A model generated the notes under the pieces. It was not told where the DNA came from and ran no database searches. It saw only the letters and a list, made by a program, of their open reading frames with translations. Source: Deltaproteobacteria bacterium (lineage in GTDB: Bacteria; Myxococcota_A; UBA9042; PHBI01). Taken from it: DNA of 64,000 nt. Of the stretch, positions 35,258 through 45,006 are shown piece after piece (position 1 is the first letter of the stretch; every line of letters starts with the position of its first letter). Both the position numbers and the translations under genes were made by a program. Location: assembly GCA_020632715.1 (NCBI GenBank), contig JACKFA010000007.1:310001-374000 (forward strand), read 5' to 3'.

Positions 35258-36031
35258 TCATGGCGCGCACCCGCCCGCGGCGGCGAGCTCCGCGGCGCTG
35301 GCGACGGGCGGCGGCGCCGCGCGCCCGGCGGCGACGAGCGGCGGCTCGGCGCCCGGATCCGTCAGCGCCCGCGTCGTCCCGAGCGACGGGTTCGGCCCGC
35401 GGCCACGGCGCCGGCGGCGGACCGCGAGGGAGAGCTCCGACGCCGGGGCCTCGGGTTCGAGGCCGAGGCTCTCGAGCGCGGCGCGCGCCGCGGCGAGCAG
35501 CGGGCGCACGGCGGCGACGTGGGTCTCCCAGGTCCCGTCCGCGTCGCGCGCGATGGCGCTGAACGACGGGGCCGCCGACGGGTTGAGGGTGGCCTCGAGC
35601 GCGTCGATGTCGAGGCGCCGCGGGCGGTCGCGGCGGTTCCACTGGAAGACGATCGGGAGCGGGTCCGGGCGCGCCGCGTTGAGGCGCGAGAGCGCGACGC
35701 GCGCCTCGGCGTTCGCGTCCTCGCGCCCGGCGGCCGAGTCGGCCACGAAGACCACCGCGTCCGCGTCCTTGAGCGCCGCGCGGCGCCCGCGCTCATCGCC
35801 CGGCGCGGCCACGACGCGGAGGTGCACCGACCAGGGCCCGACGCGGCCGAGGTCCGCCACGAACTGGATCCCCTGGTCCGGCGGCGCCGAGAGCGCGCCG
35901 ACCGGGTGGGCGCGCTCCGGCGGGTAGCGCCGGTGCACGGCCACGACGTTCTCCTTCTTCCCGGCCCGCTCCGCGCCCCAGTAGACGAGCGTCATCGTGA
36001 GGGTCGCGGCGGCGGGGTCGAGGAGGGCCAT
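35258..36031 (-). CDS. MglA-like small G protein with altered P-loop
   Basis: 257 residues from ATG 36031. Core pattern of MglA/Gtr-like G proteins: LVYWGAERAGKKENV in place of the P-loop, VHLRVVAAPGDE at switch II (MglA: YTVPGQ), ADAVVFVADSAAG, and the guanine-specificity element PIVFQWNRRDRP (MglA: NKRD). The P-loop reads GxxxxGKK, so the Ser/Thr that binds Mg2+ is a Lys. This suggests weak or absent GTP hydrolysis, or a role as a pseudo-GTPase. The C-terminal ~70 residues (Arg-rich RRRRRGRGP, then Ala/Pro) are extra. It heads an operon with one clear and one probable roadblock gene. Myxobacterial MglA controls polarity and motility; the role here is open. Confidence 0.75.
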   Translation of the reverse strand: MALLDPAAATLTMTLVYWGAERAGKKENVVAVHRRYPPERAHPVGALSAPPDQGIQFVADLGRVGPWSVHLRVVAAPGDERGRRAALKDADAVVFVADSAAGREDANAEARVALSRLNAARPDPLPIVFQWNRRDRPRRLDIDALEATLNPSAAPSFSAIARDADGTWETHVAAVRPLLAAARAALESLGLEPEAPASELSLAVRRRRRGRGPNPSLGTTRALTDPGAEPPLVAAGRAAPPPVASAAELAAAGGCAP

Positions 36032-36271
36032 CGGCGCCAGGTTAGCAGACGGCGGCGGCGGCGTCCCCTGGAGCGCCGACCATGAGTCCTCCCGTCGCCC
36101 GAGCGCTCGCGCGTCGCGCCTGGCGGCGTTGGTCGTCGTCGGCGTGCCGCCAGCACGCCTCCTCCTCCCGCCTTCCCAGGCACGACGCGCAAGCGCCCGT
36201 GCTCGGTCCGGACTCATGGTCGGCGCTCTAGGCGTCGAGCGCGCCGGTGACGGGGTCGTCGCCGACGCGAC

Positions 36272-36544
36272 CTACTTGAACGAGAGCGACTTGCGCGCGC
36301 TCAGGATGCCCGGGACGAGCTCCTTCTTGAGCGACATCATGCGCTCGAAGCGCGCCGCCTGGCGGCCGGTCATGCGGCTCATCGTGGGGCCGGCGTGGTT
36401 CGCCTCGAAGTACTGCTCGCCGAAGATGACGAACTGCGACTTCGTGCCGCCCGACTCCGGCGGCGTGGCGGCGCTCGCGGCGGCTGGCGCGGCGAGGGCG
36501 GCGAGGAGCGAGAGGGCGGCGAGGCGGCGGGCGAGGCGGTTCAT
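36272..36544 (-). CDS. Small secreted protein
   Basis: 90 residues from ATG 36544. This start is preferred over the ATG two codons upstream because GGAG then sits at the proper distance (GGAGATGCCGATG). Signal peptide LAALSLLAALAAPAAASA, then a short mature part (SQFVIFGEQYFEANHAGPT, MTGRQAARFERMMSLKKELVP). No family recognised. It is a single gene with 93 nt free on its downstream neighbour's side. Confidence 0.65.
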   Translation of the reverse strand: MNRLARRLAALSLLAALAAPAAASAATPPESGGTKSQFVIFGEQYFEANHAGPTMSRMTGRQAARFERMMSLKKELVPGILSARKSLSFK

Positions 36545-36644
36545 CGGCATCTCCGGTGGTCGGGGGGCGCCGCAGGGCGCGGCGTGAACCTCGTGGAGAC
36601 GGCCCAGGCGGAGAAAGGATCTCCGGCGACGCAGATTTCTCCGG

Positions 36645-37526
36645 TCAGACCTCAGGGTGGCGCGCGAAGAAGTCGGCGATGACGTCGTTCAGCTCGTCCG
36701 GGAGCTCGACCGGGGTGTAGTGGGTCCCGCCCGGCAGCACCACGAGCTCGCTCCCCGGGATCCGCCGGTGCATCGCCTCCGCGGTCGCGAGCGGCGTCAT
36801 GCGGTCCGCGTCGCCCGCGGTGATGAGCGTCGGCAGGCGCACCTCGTCGAGGTAGGCGGCCGCGCTGTGCTCGTTCACGAGCCCCATCATGCGGAAATAG
36901 ACCGCCCAGTCCAGGCTCGCGAAGGCGCGCACGGTCGCCTCGAGCAGCGGGGCGTCGCGGCGGGCGAGGCCCAGGCGCGGCAAGAGCTTCGCCCCGAGCG
37001 CCGTCGCGCGCGACAGCGGCCCGCGGAGGGGCCCGCCGACGAAGGCCAGGCCCCGCACATAGGCGCGGAGCGCGGGCTCGAGCCCCGGCGCGAGCGCGGT
37101 CTTCAGGATGTGCTCGTAGGCGCCGTTCAGGAGCAGGAGGTGCGTCGCGCGGCCAGGGTGCCGGTGGTGGTGCTCGAGGGCTATCTGGACGGCCAGCGAC
37201 CAGCCGCCGAGGGCGTAGCGGTCGAGCCCCTCGGCCGCGACGACGGCCTCGAGGTCGTCGGCGTGGTCCTCGACGCGGAGCCGCCCGAGATCGGCCGGCA
37301 CCCCGGAGGCGTAGGTCCCGCGCCCCGCCCACGTCACGATCGTCATCTCGTCGGCGAAGCGCTCGATGAGCCGCTTCCACGCGACGAAGGGCGTGCCGAG
37401 GCCCGGCGGCAGCACCCAGACGCGCGGCCCCGCGCCGGCGACGACGTAGCGCAGCGGCGTCCCGTCGCGGCCGTGGGCCCAGCGCGCGACGAGGGGGGCG
37501 TCGATTCCGGCGAGGTCGGCTTCCAC
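36645..37526 (-). CDS. Alpha/beta-hydrolase
   Basis: 293 residues from GTG 37526, no clear ribosome site. Standard single-domain alpha/beta-hydrolase: oxyanion region VLPPGLGTPFVAW, nucleophile elbow GGWSLAVQ (Ser ~117), acid in TAGDADRMTP and His in GGTHYTPVELP. No signal peptide. The 'LxxLHG..tHxxPxExP' ending is common in esterases and in the hydrolases paired with polyketide or fatty-acid pathways. The substrate cannot be predicted. It is divergent from the tRNA nucleotidyltransferase gene (84 nt between starts). Confidence 0.85.
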   Translation of the reverse strand: MEADLAGIDAPLVARWAHGRDGTPLRYVVAGAGPRVWVLPPGLGTPFVAWKRLIERFADEMTIVTWAGRGTYASGVPADLGRLRVEDHADDLEAVVAAEGLDRYALGGWSLAVQIALEHHHRHPGRATHLLLLNGAYEHILKTALAPGLEPALRAYVRGLAFVGGPLRGPLSRATALGAKLLPRLGLARRDAPLLEATVRAFASLDWAVYFRMMGLVNEHSAAAYLDEVRLPTLITAGDADRMTPLATAEAMHRRIPGSELVVLPGGTHYTPVELPDELNDVIADFFARHPEV

Positions 37527-37609
37527 GCGGCCACGATAGTGTGCGCCGGGGAGGGCGTCGAGCGGACGCTCGCCGTGACAGGCGCTCGGGGCGTGGCTAC
37601 GCTCGGCTC

Positions 37610-39763
37610 ATGGACCTCGCCAGCACCGCACGCCTCTCCGCCGGCCTCGGCGGCCTCGCCGCGCTCCTCGGCGTCGAGCGCCTCGAGGGCCCGCGCGTCC
37701 TCGCCCTGCCGGGGCCGCGGAGCGCGGCCGTCCGACGCCTCCTCGACGCCCACGCCGTCCTCTTCGCCCGCCTGATCGGCGACGACGAGCTCGCGCGGCG
37801 CGCCATGGAGCCGATCGGGCGCCTGACCCTCATCGGGGCGGGCGACCCACCGGACGTCGTCGGGCTCCACCTCCCCTACGCCGACGAGGTCATCCGGGTC
37901 GACGGCGCCGGGGCGCTCGCGACGCCGCTCATCCTCGCGCTCGAGCGGGAAGGGCGGACCGTGCTGCCGGTCGAGGCCGGCATCCTGCTCCTCGGCGTCC
38001 ACGCCGACACCCGCGGGTTCTCCTCCGACGGCGTCACCGCCGACGACCACGCCGCCGCCTCGCTCTGCCTCGCGTGGGGCGCCTCCCTCGCCTGGGTCCG
38101 CGCCACCCTCGACCTCGCCGCCGCGCCCACCGCCGCCGAGATCGCCACCACGCCCGTCTACGCCCTCGGCGCCGACGACACCGTCGCCTCCGCCTCCGCC
38201 TCCCTGCACCGGCTCCGCGTCAACGCCATGCCGATCCGCGACGAGGCAGGCGTCGTCGGGCAGATCTCCCGCCGCGAGGTCGACGACGCCCTCCGCCACG
38301 GGCTCGGCGACGCCCCGGTCCTCGGCGTCAGCGTCGGCCCCCCGCCCGTCGTCGCCCCGGACGCCCCCCTCGCCGACGTCCGGCGCGCCCTCGCCGCGTC
38401 CGCCGGGCGTCTCGTGCTCGTCGGCGACGCCGAGCCGCGCGGGGTCATCACCCGGAGCGCCGCCTTCCGGGCCGGCGAGCAGGCCGGCGCGAGCGAGGAC
38501 ACCCGCTTCCTCCTCGGCCGCTCCCTCGACCCGGCGGACCTCGCCCTCCTCGACGCCCTCGCCGCCCTCGCCGAGCGCCGCGGCGCGCGCCTCTTCCTCG
38601 TCGGGGGCCCGGTGCGCGACCTCCTCCTCGGCCGCCCCGTCGTGGACCTCGACTGCATGGTCCCGGGCGACGCCATCGCCCTCGGCGAGGCCGCCGCCGC
38701 CGCGCTCGGCGGCCACCTCCACGCCCACCCCGCCTTCGCCACCTGCACCTGGACGAGCGCCTCCGGCCGCAAGGTCGACCTCACCTCGGCCCGCACGGAG
38801 TCCTACGCCGCCCGCGCCGCCCTCCCCACCGTCGTCGCCGGCGGCCTGCGCCACGATCTCCTCCGCCGCGACTTCTCCGTGAACGCCATGGCCCTCGAGC
38901 TCACCCCGAGCCGCGCCGGCGACCTCCACGACCCCTTCGGCGGCCGCGCCGACCTCGCCGCCGGCCGCCTTCGCGTCCTCCACGGCCTCTCCTTCCACGA
39001 CGACCCGACGCGGGCCTTCCGCGCCGCCCGCTTCGCCGGCCGCTTCGGCTTCGACCTCGAGCCCGGCACCCGCAGCCTCCTCGCCGCGGCCATCCGCGCC
39101 GGCTTCACCGCGCACCTCGGCCCCGAGCGCCTCGGCGCCGAGCTCCACCGCCTCTTCGCCGAGCCCGAGGTCGTCCGCTGTGTGGCCCTCCTCCGCGGCT
39201 GGGGCCTCCTCGCCGCCATCCACCCCGCGCTCGACGGCGACCACGGCCTCGTCGACCGCGTCGCCCGCCACCGCGACGCCTGGGGCCGCTACGAGGTCCT
39301 CTCCGGCGACGCCGCCACCACCGCCGCCGACGCCCTCTGGCTCGCCCTCGCGGCCGGCGTGCCGGACGCCGCCCGGCGCGCGCAGGAGCGCCTCGCGGCC
39401 GGACCGCGCGGCCGCATGCGGACCTGGATCGAGGGCCCCGAGCGCGTCGCCGAGGCCGTCGCCGGGCTCGCCGCCGCCGCCGCGCCCCACGCGCGGGCCT
39501 TCATCCTCGAGCGCCTGACCCCCGCCGAGATCGTCGGCGTCATCGCGAGCGGCGACCCCGCCGCCGACGGGGCCGTCACCTGGTGGCTCGAGCGCGGCCG
39601 GCACCTCCGCGCCGAGGTCGGCGGCGACGAGCTCATGGCGCTCGGCGCGACCCCCGGGCCCGGCCTCGGCGTCGCGCTCCGCCGCGCGCAGGAGGCGGCT
39701 TGGGACGGCGCCGATCGCGAGGGGCAGCTCGCCGCCGCGCGCGCCTCGCTCGGGCTCGGCTGA
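37610..39763 (+). CDS. CBS-domain tRNA nucleotidyltransferase / poly(A)-polymerase-family protein with decayed DHH part
   Basis: 717 residues from ATG 37610. The nucleotidyltransferase head (~325-470) is intact: RLFLVGGPVRDLLLGRP, catalytic DxD in VVDLDCMVPG, LRRDFSVNAMALEL and DPTRAFRAARFAGRFGF. A CBS pair lies at ~183-290 (VNAMPIRDEAGVVGQISRR). The first ~170 residues align with the DHH-DHHA2 unit found in front of CBS in A-adding/CCA enzymes: GILLLGVHADTRGFSSDGVTADDHAA matches, but the Asp/His metal motifs (DHD and DHH) are absent. Family members add CCA or A to tRNA 3' ends. This copy is shorter than the usual ~850-900. It ends in a stem-loop at 39767. Confidence 0.85.
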   Translation: MDLASTARLSAGLGGLAALLGVERLEGPRVLALPGPRSAAVRRLLDAHAVLFARLIGDDELARRAMEPIGRLTLIGAGDPPDVVGLHLPYADEVIRVDGAGALATPLILALEREGRTVLPVEAGILLLGVHADTRGFSSDGVTADDHAAASLCLAWGASLAWVRATLDLAAAPTAAEIATTPVYALGADDTVASASASLHRLRVNAMPIRDEAGVVGQISRREVDDALRHGLGDAPVLGVSVGPPPVVAPDAPLADVRRALAASAGRLVLVGDAEPRGVITRSAAFRAGEQAGASEDTRFLLGRSLDPADLALLDALAALAERRGARLFLVGGPVRDLLLGRPVVDLDCMVPGDAIALGEAAAAALGGHLHAHPAFATCTWTSASGRKVDLTSARTESYAARAALPTVVAGGLRHDLLRRDFSVNAMALELTPSRAGDLHDPFGGRADLAAGRLRVLHGLSFHDDPTRAFRAARFAGRFGFDLEPGTRSLLAAAIRAGFTAHLGPERLGAELHRLFAEPEVVRCVALLRGWGLLAAIHPALDGDHGLVDRVARHRDAWGRYEVLSGDAATTAADALWLALAAGVPDAARRAQERLAAGPRGRMRTWIEGPERVAEAVAGLAAAAAPHARAFILERLTPAEIVGVIASGDPAADGAVTWWLERGRHLRAEVGGDELMALGATPGPGLGVALRRAQEAAWDGADREGQLAAARASLGLG

Positions 39764-39766
39764 GAT

Positions 39767-39800
39767 CGTCCATCCGTCCATCCGGATGCACGGATGGACG
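39767..39800 (+). terminator. Stem-loop after the nucleotidyltransferase gene
   Basis: Perfect 10-bp stem CGTCCATCCG / CGGATGGACG four bases after the stop, with a 14-nt loop that contains a second palindrome CATCCGGATG. No T-tract follows on the plus strand. Confidence 0.5.
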
Positions 39801-39822
39801 CGCGCGGCCCCGAAAAGAACGA

Positions 39823-39851
39823 GGGCGCCGATCCCGATGGAACCGGCGCCC
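39823..39851 (-). terminator. Intrinsic terminator of the BON-LysM gene
   Basis: Read on the minus strand, the stem GGGCGCCG / CGGCGCCC (8 bp, 13-nt loop) lies 37 nt after the stop at 39888 and is followed by TCGTTCTTTTCG, a T-rich tract. This is the most conventional terminator in the window. Confidence 0.65.
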
Positions 39852-39887
39852 CCGCGGCGTCTCCGGGCGCTCACGCCCCGGGGAGGG

Positions 39888-40475
39888 CTACTCCTCCGGG
39901 AAGCTCTTGAGGTCGTCCTTCGACGGGATGGTCACGTCCACGTTCGGGTGGAGCATCTTCGGCCAGCCGTTGGCGCGCTTCAGGCGCTTCCACTGGGTGC
40001 CGTCGTTGTAGAACTTCGCGGCGATCCCCCACCACGAGTCGCCCGGCTTCGTCTTGTAGACGACCTTCTCGGGCGCCGCGCCCGCCTTGACCTTGTCCCA
40101 GATGGAGCTGTGATCCTCCTCCTCGGCGGCCGGCGGCGGCTCGACCACGTTCAGCTGCACGTCGAGGCTCGCGAGCCCGCCGAACTGCTCGGCGATCGCC
40201 GCCGCCGTGGCCTTCGCGGTCTCGCTCGGCACGTCGCCGACGAGCTTGGCGTTGCCGCCCGCGTCGATCTGCACGTCGACGCCGGAGATCCCGGCGTGCT
40301 CGAGCGCGTCCTCCATCACGTTCGCCTGGACCTCCCAGCGCGCCTGGTCGCTGGCGGCCTTCTGCGCGGCGGCCTGCGACGCGGCCTTCTCCTTGACCTC
40401 CTGAGCGGCCTTGGCGGCGGCCACGGCCGCCTGCGCCTGCTGCTGAGCCATCTTCGCGATGTCGCCCAAATCCAT
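39888..40475 (-). CDS. BON-LysM protein
   Basis: 195 residues from ATG 40475, with AAGGAG 6 nt upstream. An Ala/Gln-rich helical stretch (~8-45) is followed by a BON domain (~48-110; ISGVDVQIDAGGNAKLVGDV). A linker leads to a LysM domain (~138-190; YKTKPGDSWWGIAAKFYNDG, WKRLKRANGW, VTIPS). This is the layout of the widespread peptidoglycan-associated/YgaU-type proteins, which bind wall or potassium in Escherichia coli. No signal peptide, as in YgaU. It is convergent with the nucleotidyltransferase gene and lies 193 nt downstream of the sigma-54 activator. Confidence 0.9.
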   Translation of the reverse strand: MDLGDIAKMAQQQAQAAVAAAKAAQEVKEKAASQAAAQKAASDQARWEVQANVMEDALEHAGISGVDVQIDAGGNAKLVGDVPSETAKATAAAIAEQFGGLASLDVQLNVVEPPPAAEEEDHSSIWDKVKAGAAPEKVVYKTKPGDSWWGIAAKFYNDGTQWKRLKRANGWPKMLHPNVDVTIPSKDDLKSFPEE

Positions 40476-40668
40476 AACGCGCTCCTTGGCTTGGCGTATT
40501 GTACCGCGCGGCGCGACCCGACCTGAGCCTCCCCGACGCGACCTGCATCTGGCGCCGGAAGGCATAGATCAATCTCGGCGCGACCGAAAGGCCACCCCGG
40601 GCCCCGGCCCGCCCGCGACCGCCCGCGCGGCCCGCGCTCGCCGTCGTCGCGGCGATCCCGGCAGGGGG

Positions 40669-42054
<1,386 letters not shown>

Positions 42055-42176
42055 GGCTCGCGACTATCGCGCGTCGCTCGGGCGGCCGCAAGGGAGGCGA
42101 CCGGGGGCGCTTTTCGGGCCGGGAGGGGCGTGTTACGGTCGGCGCAACAATCCTCGCCGAGCAGGGAGAGACGACG

Positions 42177-42881
42177 ATGCGACGAGCACGAAGCGCGGTG
42201 GTGTCCGGTCGGCTGATCGGGGCTTTGATCCTCACCACGGCGCTGGTCGCCTGCGGCGGCAAGGGCGGCGATCAGCCGGCGCCCGAGCCCGAGCCCACGG
42301 CGCCGAGCGAGCCGGCCCCCACGGAGCCCACGCCCGAGCCGGCGACGGTCGCGGCCGAGCCGGACGCGGGCGCGGCCGCGGCGCCGTCGGACCCGGCGAC
42401 CGCGGCGCCGACGGGCGAGACGGTCGCGGCGGGCGACGGCGACGCGACGGGCGGGGCGGCCGAGAACGCGGCGGACGCCGAGCTCGGCTTCGTCTACCCG
42501 GCCAAGAACACGGTGATCCGCGACGTCGACCCGGAGTCGATCGAGGGGGTCATCCAGCGGGCGCTCATGGCGGCGGCGAACCCCGACGAGGAGAAGGGCT
42601 GGAAGGACTTCGAGTCGCTCCTCCACTCGCAGGAGAAGGGGGAGATGTCGCTGCGCTCGCGCAAGCAGTACAACTGGCCGGCGATGCGCCGGAAGGCGTA
42701 CCTCTTCCTCATCGAGGGCACCGACAAGAACGTCTACAAGTGGGCGTACGCGGAGGAGCACGACGAGGGCAAGACCATCAAGGTCTTCGTGTACAACCCG
42801 AAGTCCTCGCCGACCCCCTGCTACGTGAAGCGCGATCCCGAGCAGGAGAACCACTGGCGCATCACGACGTGCTCGCTGTAG
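42177..42881 (+). CDS. Lipoprotein of unknown function
   Basis: 234 residues from ATG 42177, with GGGAGAG at good distance. Lipobox LVAC after a hydrophobic helix, then a ~75-residue Pro/Glu/Ala/Thr linker. The mature domain (~100-234) is compact: FVYPAKNTVIRDVDPES, LLHSQEKGEMSLRSRKQYNW, IKVFVYNPKSSPTPCYVKRD and WRITTCSL, with two Cys that may pair. No family recognised. It is divergent from the sigma-54 activator and shares a 122-nt upstream region with it. Confidence 0.75.
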   Translation: MRRARSAVVSGRLIGALILTTALVACGGKGGDQPAPEPEPTAPSEPAPTEPTPEPATVAAEPDAGAAAAPSDPATAAPTGETVAAGDGDATGGAAENAADAELGFVYPAKNTVIRDVDPESIEGVIQRALMAAANPDEEKGWKDFESLLHSQEKGEMSLRSRKQYNWPAMRRKAYLFLIEGTDKNVYKWAYAEEHDEGKTIKVFVYNPKSSPTPCYVKRDPEQENHWRITTCSL

Positions 42882-42904
42882 CGCACGCCTGAAGGCGGGA
42901 ACTC

Positions 42905-42956
42905 GCGCAGAGGCGCAGAGGCGCAGAGCGGCTCCTCGAGCCTCCGTGCTCCGTGG
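42905..42956. repeat. 8-nt repeat array forming an imperfect hairpin
   Basis: GCGCAGAG three times (42905-42928), then 12 nt later CCTCCGTG and CTCCGTGG (42941-42956), whose complement is CCACGGAG/CACGGAGG. The two arms could pair partly with an 8-nt period. It lies in the 201-nt gap between the lipoprotein gene and the kinase gene stop. Confidence 0.75.
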
Positions 42957-43012
42957 TTGTTCAGGGGAATCAGCAGGTTACAGAGCGCCGCCCGGTGCTC
43001 TCCCTGCCCTCC

Positions 43013-43036
43013 CTCCGTGTCTCCGTGTCTCCGTGG
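43013..43036. repeat. Second 8-nt array in the same gap
   Basis: CTCCGTGT, CTCCGTGT and CTCCGTGG head to tail; the complement is CACGGAG-type, as at 25703-25726. It ends 46 nt before the kinase stop codon at 43083. Confidence 0.75.
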
Positions 43037-43082
43037 TCACGTTCGACCGGATCCCAGCGCCAGCGCCAGCACGAGACCATGG

Positions 43083-44042
43083 CTACGCCGGCGTCGGCAC
43101 CGTCCCGAGCGCGAGCCGCATCGTCTCGGCGCTCTCCCAGCGGTCGCGAGGGTCGCGCGCCATCCCGCGCGCCACGATGTCCGCGAGGCGCGCCGGCACG
43201 CGCGGCAACCCCGCCGGGGCCTCGACCCGCGGCCGCGCCTCGCCGAGGTGGGCGAGGTAGAGCGCGCCCCGGTCGGGGCCCGCGAACGGCGGCGTCCCCG
43301 CGATGAGCCGATAGAGCGTGATCGCCGCGGCGTAGACGTCCGCCCGGCCGTCGAGGCGCGCGCCCAGGATCTGCTCCGGCGCGAGGTACTCGGGCGTCCC
43401 GCAGACACCGCGGATCGGCGCGCCGCCGCTGCCTGGCGCCGGGATCACCTCGAGCGCGCCTCGCTCTGCGACCGTCGCGAGCCCGTAGTCCCCGAGCAGG
43501 AGCCGCGCCCGCGGGCTGCCCTCCACGACGAAGCAGTTCCCCGGCTTCACGTCGCGGTGCACCACCCCCGCCGCGTGCGTCGCCGCGAGCGCCGCGAGGA
43601 GCTGGTCCATGAGCCCGAGCGCCCGCGCCCAGGGGATCGGCCGGTGCCGCGTCGCCGCGTCGAGCGGCGCCCCCGCGACCCGCGCCATCGCGACCCAGGC
43701 GTCGCCGCCGTCCGTCTCACCGTAGGCGTGCACCGGCACGATGTTCGGGTGGTCGAGGCGCGACGCCAGGTCCGCCCCGCGCAGGAACCGCGTCGCCGCC
43801 ACGCTCGTCGGCCGGTGGAGCAGCTTCACCGCGACGAGCGCCCCGTCGCGAGCGTCGTCGCGCGCCTCCCACACCGAGCTCCCGCCGCGCCCGAGCGCGA
43901 TGAGCCGCGTCGCCTCGAAGCGCCCGCCGAAGCGGTCGCCGCGCGCGTCCGGGAGGAGCGCCGCCCCGCACTCGAGGCAGAGGTCCGCCGGCGCGGCGAA
44001 CTCGCCGTGGCCGTTCGGGCAGAGGTTGAGCGGGGCTGACGT
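43083..44042 (-). CDS. Ser/Thr protein kinase with N-terminal zinc ribbon (start uncertain, possibly ACG)
   Basis: About 319 residues if read from ACG 44042. The first ordinary start, GTG 43874, would cut into the Gly-rich loop (IALGRGGSSVWEA), so translation must begin upstream. The same frame is open there and encodes a zinc-ribbon LCPNGHGEF...LCLECGAALLP just as expected for this kinase type. GGAGAG sits 5 nt before the ACG, and no ATG, GTG or TTG is in frame between the preceding stop (44083) and 43874. Kinase motifs: VAVKLL, VVHRDVKPGNCF, GDYGLATV (Tyr in the DFG motif) and CGTPEYLAPEQ. Short, no membrane helix. It lies 40 nt after the envelope-protein gene. Confidence 0.82.
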   Translation of the reverse strand, partial: TSAPLNLCPNGHGEFAAPADLCLECGAALLPDARGDRFGGRFEATRLIALGRGGSSVWEARDDARDGALVAVKLLHRPTSVAATRFLRGADLASRLDHPNIVPVHAYGETDGGDAWVAMARVAGAPLDAATRHRPIPWARALGLMDQLLAALAATHAAGVVHRDVKPGNCFVVEGSPRARLLLGDYGLATVAERGALEVIPAPGSGGAPIRGVCGTPEYLAPEQILGARLDGRADVYAAAITLYRLIAGTPPFAGPDRGALYLAHLGEARPRVEAPAGLPRVPARLADIVARGMARDPRDRWESAETMRLALGTVPTPA

Positions 44043-44082
44043 GGTGGCTCTCCAGGGCTCCGTCCGCCGCCTCCGGCGCGGA

Positions 44083-45006
44083 TCAGAGCTCGATGACGAG
44101 GCTGAGCGCGCCGTGGACGAGGGGCAGCCCGAGGCGCGCGATCTCTACGCCGTCGACCTTCAACACCGTCGGCGGCAGCGGCAAGGAGACGCCCACGTCC
44201 GCGCGCAACCCGAGCCGCGACAGCGCCCGCCAGGTCACCCCCGCCCGCGCCGTCACGAGCCCGGTCACCGCCGCGTCGACCGTCGCCGGCTCCCCCTCGA
44301 CCCGCGTCGCCTGCGTCCAGGCCACCCCGACCGCGAGCGAGGCGTCGGGCACGAAGGCCGCCCGCGCCGCGCCGAGCCGGAGGCGCACCCCGGCGGCCGC
44401 GAAGAGGGTCGTCGCGTCGGCCGCGCCGGCGTCGTCGGTCACCCGGCCGCCGCCGATCGGCACGCCGACCGCGAGCTCCACCGCCCAGCGCGCCTCCGGG
44501 AGGAGCACCGCCCCGAGCCGCAGGTGCCCGAGCGCGCCGAGCCCACCGGGCCCGCCGCCGACGCTCGCGCCGGCCGCGATCGCGACGTAGCGCGGGTCCG
44601 CCGGCGCGCCCCCCGATCCGCCGCGAAGCACCACGGCCCTCACGAGCTCGGTCGCGCGGACCGCGAGCACGCCCTCGTCGGCGCCGGTCAGGCGGTCGGA
44701 GACGGCGACGTCGCCGGCGTCGTCGACCACCAGCACCTCCACCGCCGGCGGGACCCCGCGCGGTCGCAGCGCCGCGCGCGCCCCATGGCGCGCGATGATG
44801 CGCGGCAGGTCGGCCGGCCCCCCGTCGAAGAGCACCTCAAAGCCCTGCGTCCGCAGCTCCGCGCCGACCCGCGCCGCGAAGGGGTCGCTCGGCACCCCCG
44901 CCACGACGGCGCGGGGCGCCGCGAGGGCCGCGGCCCCGAGGCAGAGCCAGAGGGTCAGGGCGCACAACGGCACGAGCGCTGGGGTGACCGGGGAGAGCCG
45001 CCTCAC
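44083..45006 (-). CDS. Secreted envelope protein, possible beta-barrel
   Basis: 307 residues from GTG 45006. Signal peptide LCALTLWLCLGAAALAA. Residues ~32-125 look like a small alpha/beta domain (VVAGVPSDPFAARVGAEL, VEVLVVDDAGDVAV). Residues ~140-307 alternate hydrophobic and polar residues with many Gly, in strands of ~10 (AIAAGASVGGG, WAVELAVGVPIGGG, LFAAAGVRLRLG) and end ALSLVIEL with no charged tail, a pattern seen in outer-membrane barrels. No family recognised. It diverges from feoA across a 194-nt region holding a Fur-box-like palindrome, so iron control is possible. The kinase gene follows 40 nt downstream. Confidence 0.65.
   Translation of the reverse strand: MRRLSPVTPALVPLCALTLWLCLGAAALAAPRAVVAGVPSDPFAARVGAELRTQGFEVLFDGGPADLPRIIARHGARAALRPRGVPPAVEVLVVDDAGDVAVSDRLTGADEGVLAVRATELVRAVVLRGGSGGAPADPRYVAIAAGASVGGGPGGLGALGHLRLGAVLLPEARWAVELAVGVPIGGGRVTDDAGAADATTLFAAAGVRLRLGAARAAFVPDASLAVGVAWTQATRVEGEPATVDAAVTGLVTARAGVTWRALSRLGLRADVGVSLPLPPTVLKVDGVEIARLGLPLVHGALSLVIEL

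Noticed and set aside
35070..35261. ATG 35261 overlapping the MglA-like stop as start of the next gene
   Set aside because: It opens an Arg/Ser/Trp-rich frame with no fold; the roadblock sequence is in the frame starting at GTG 35244.
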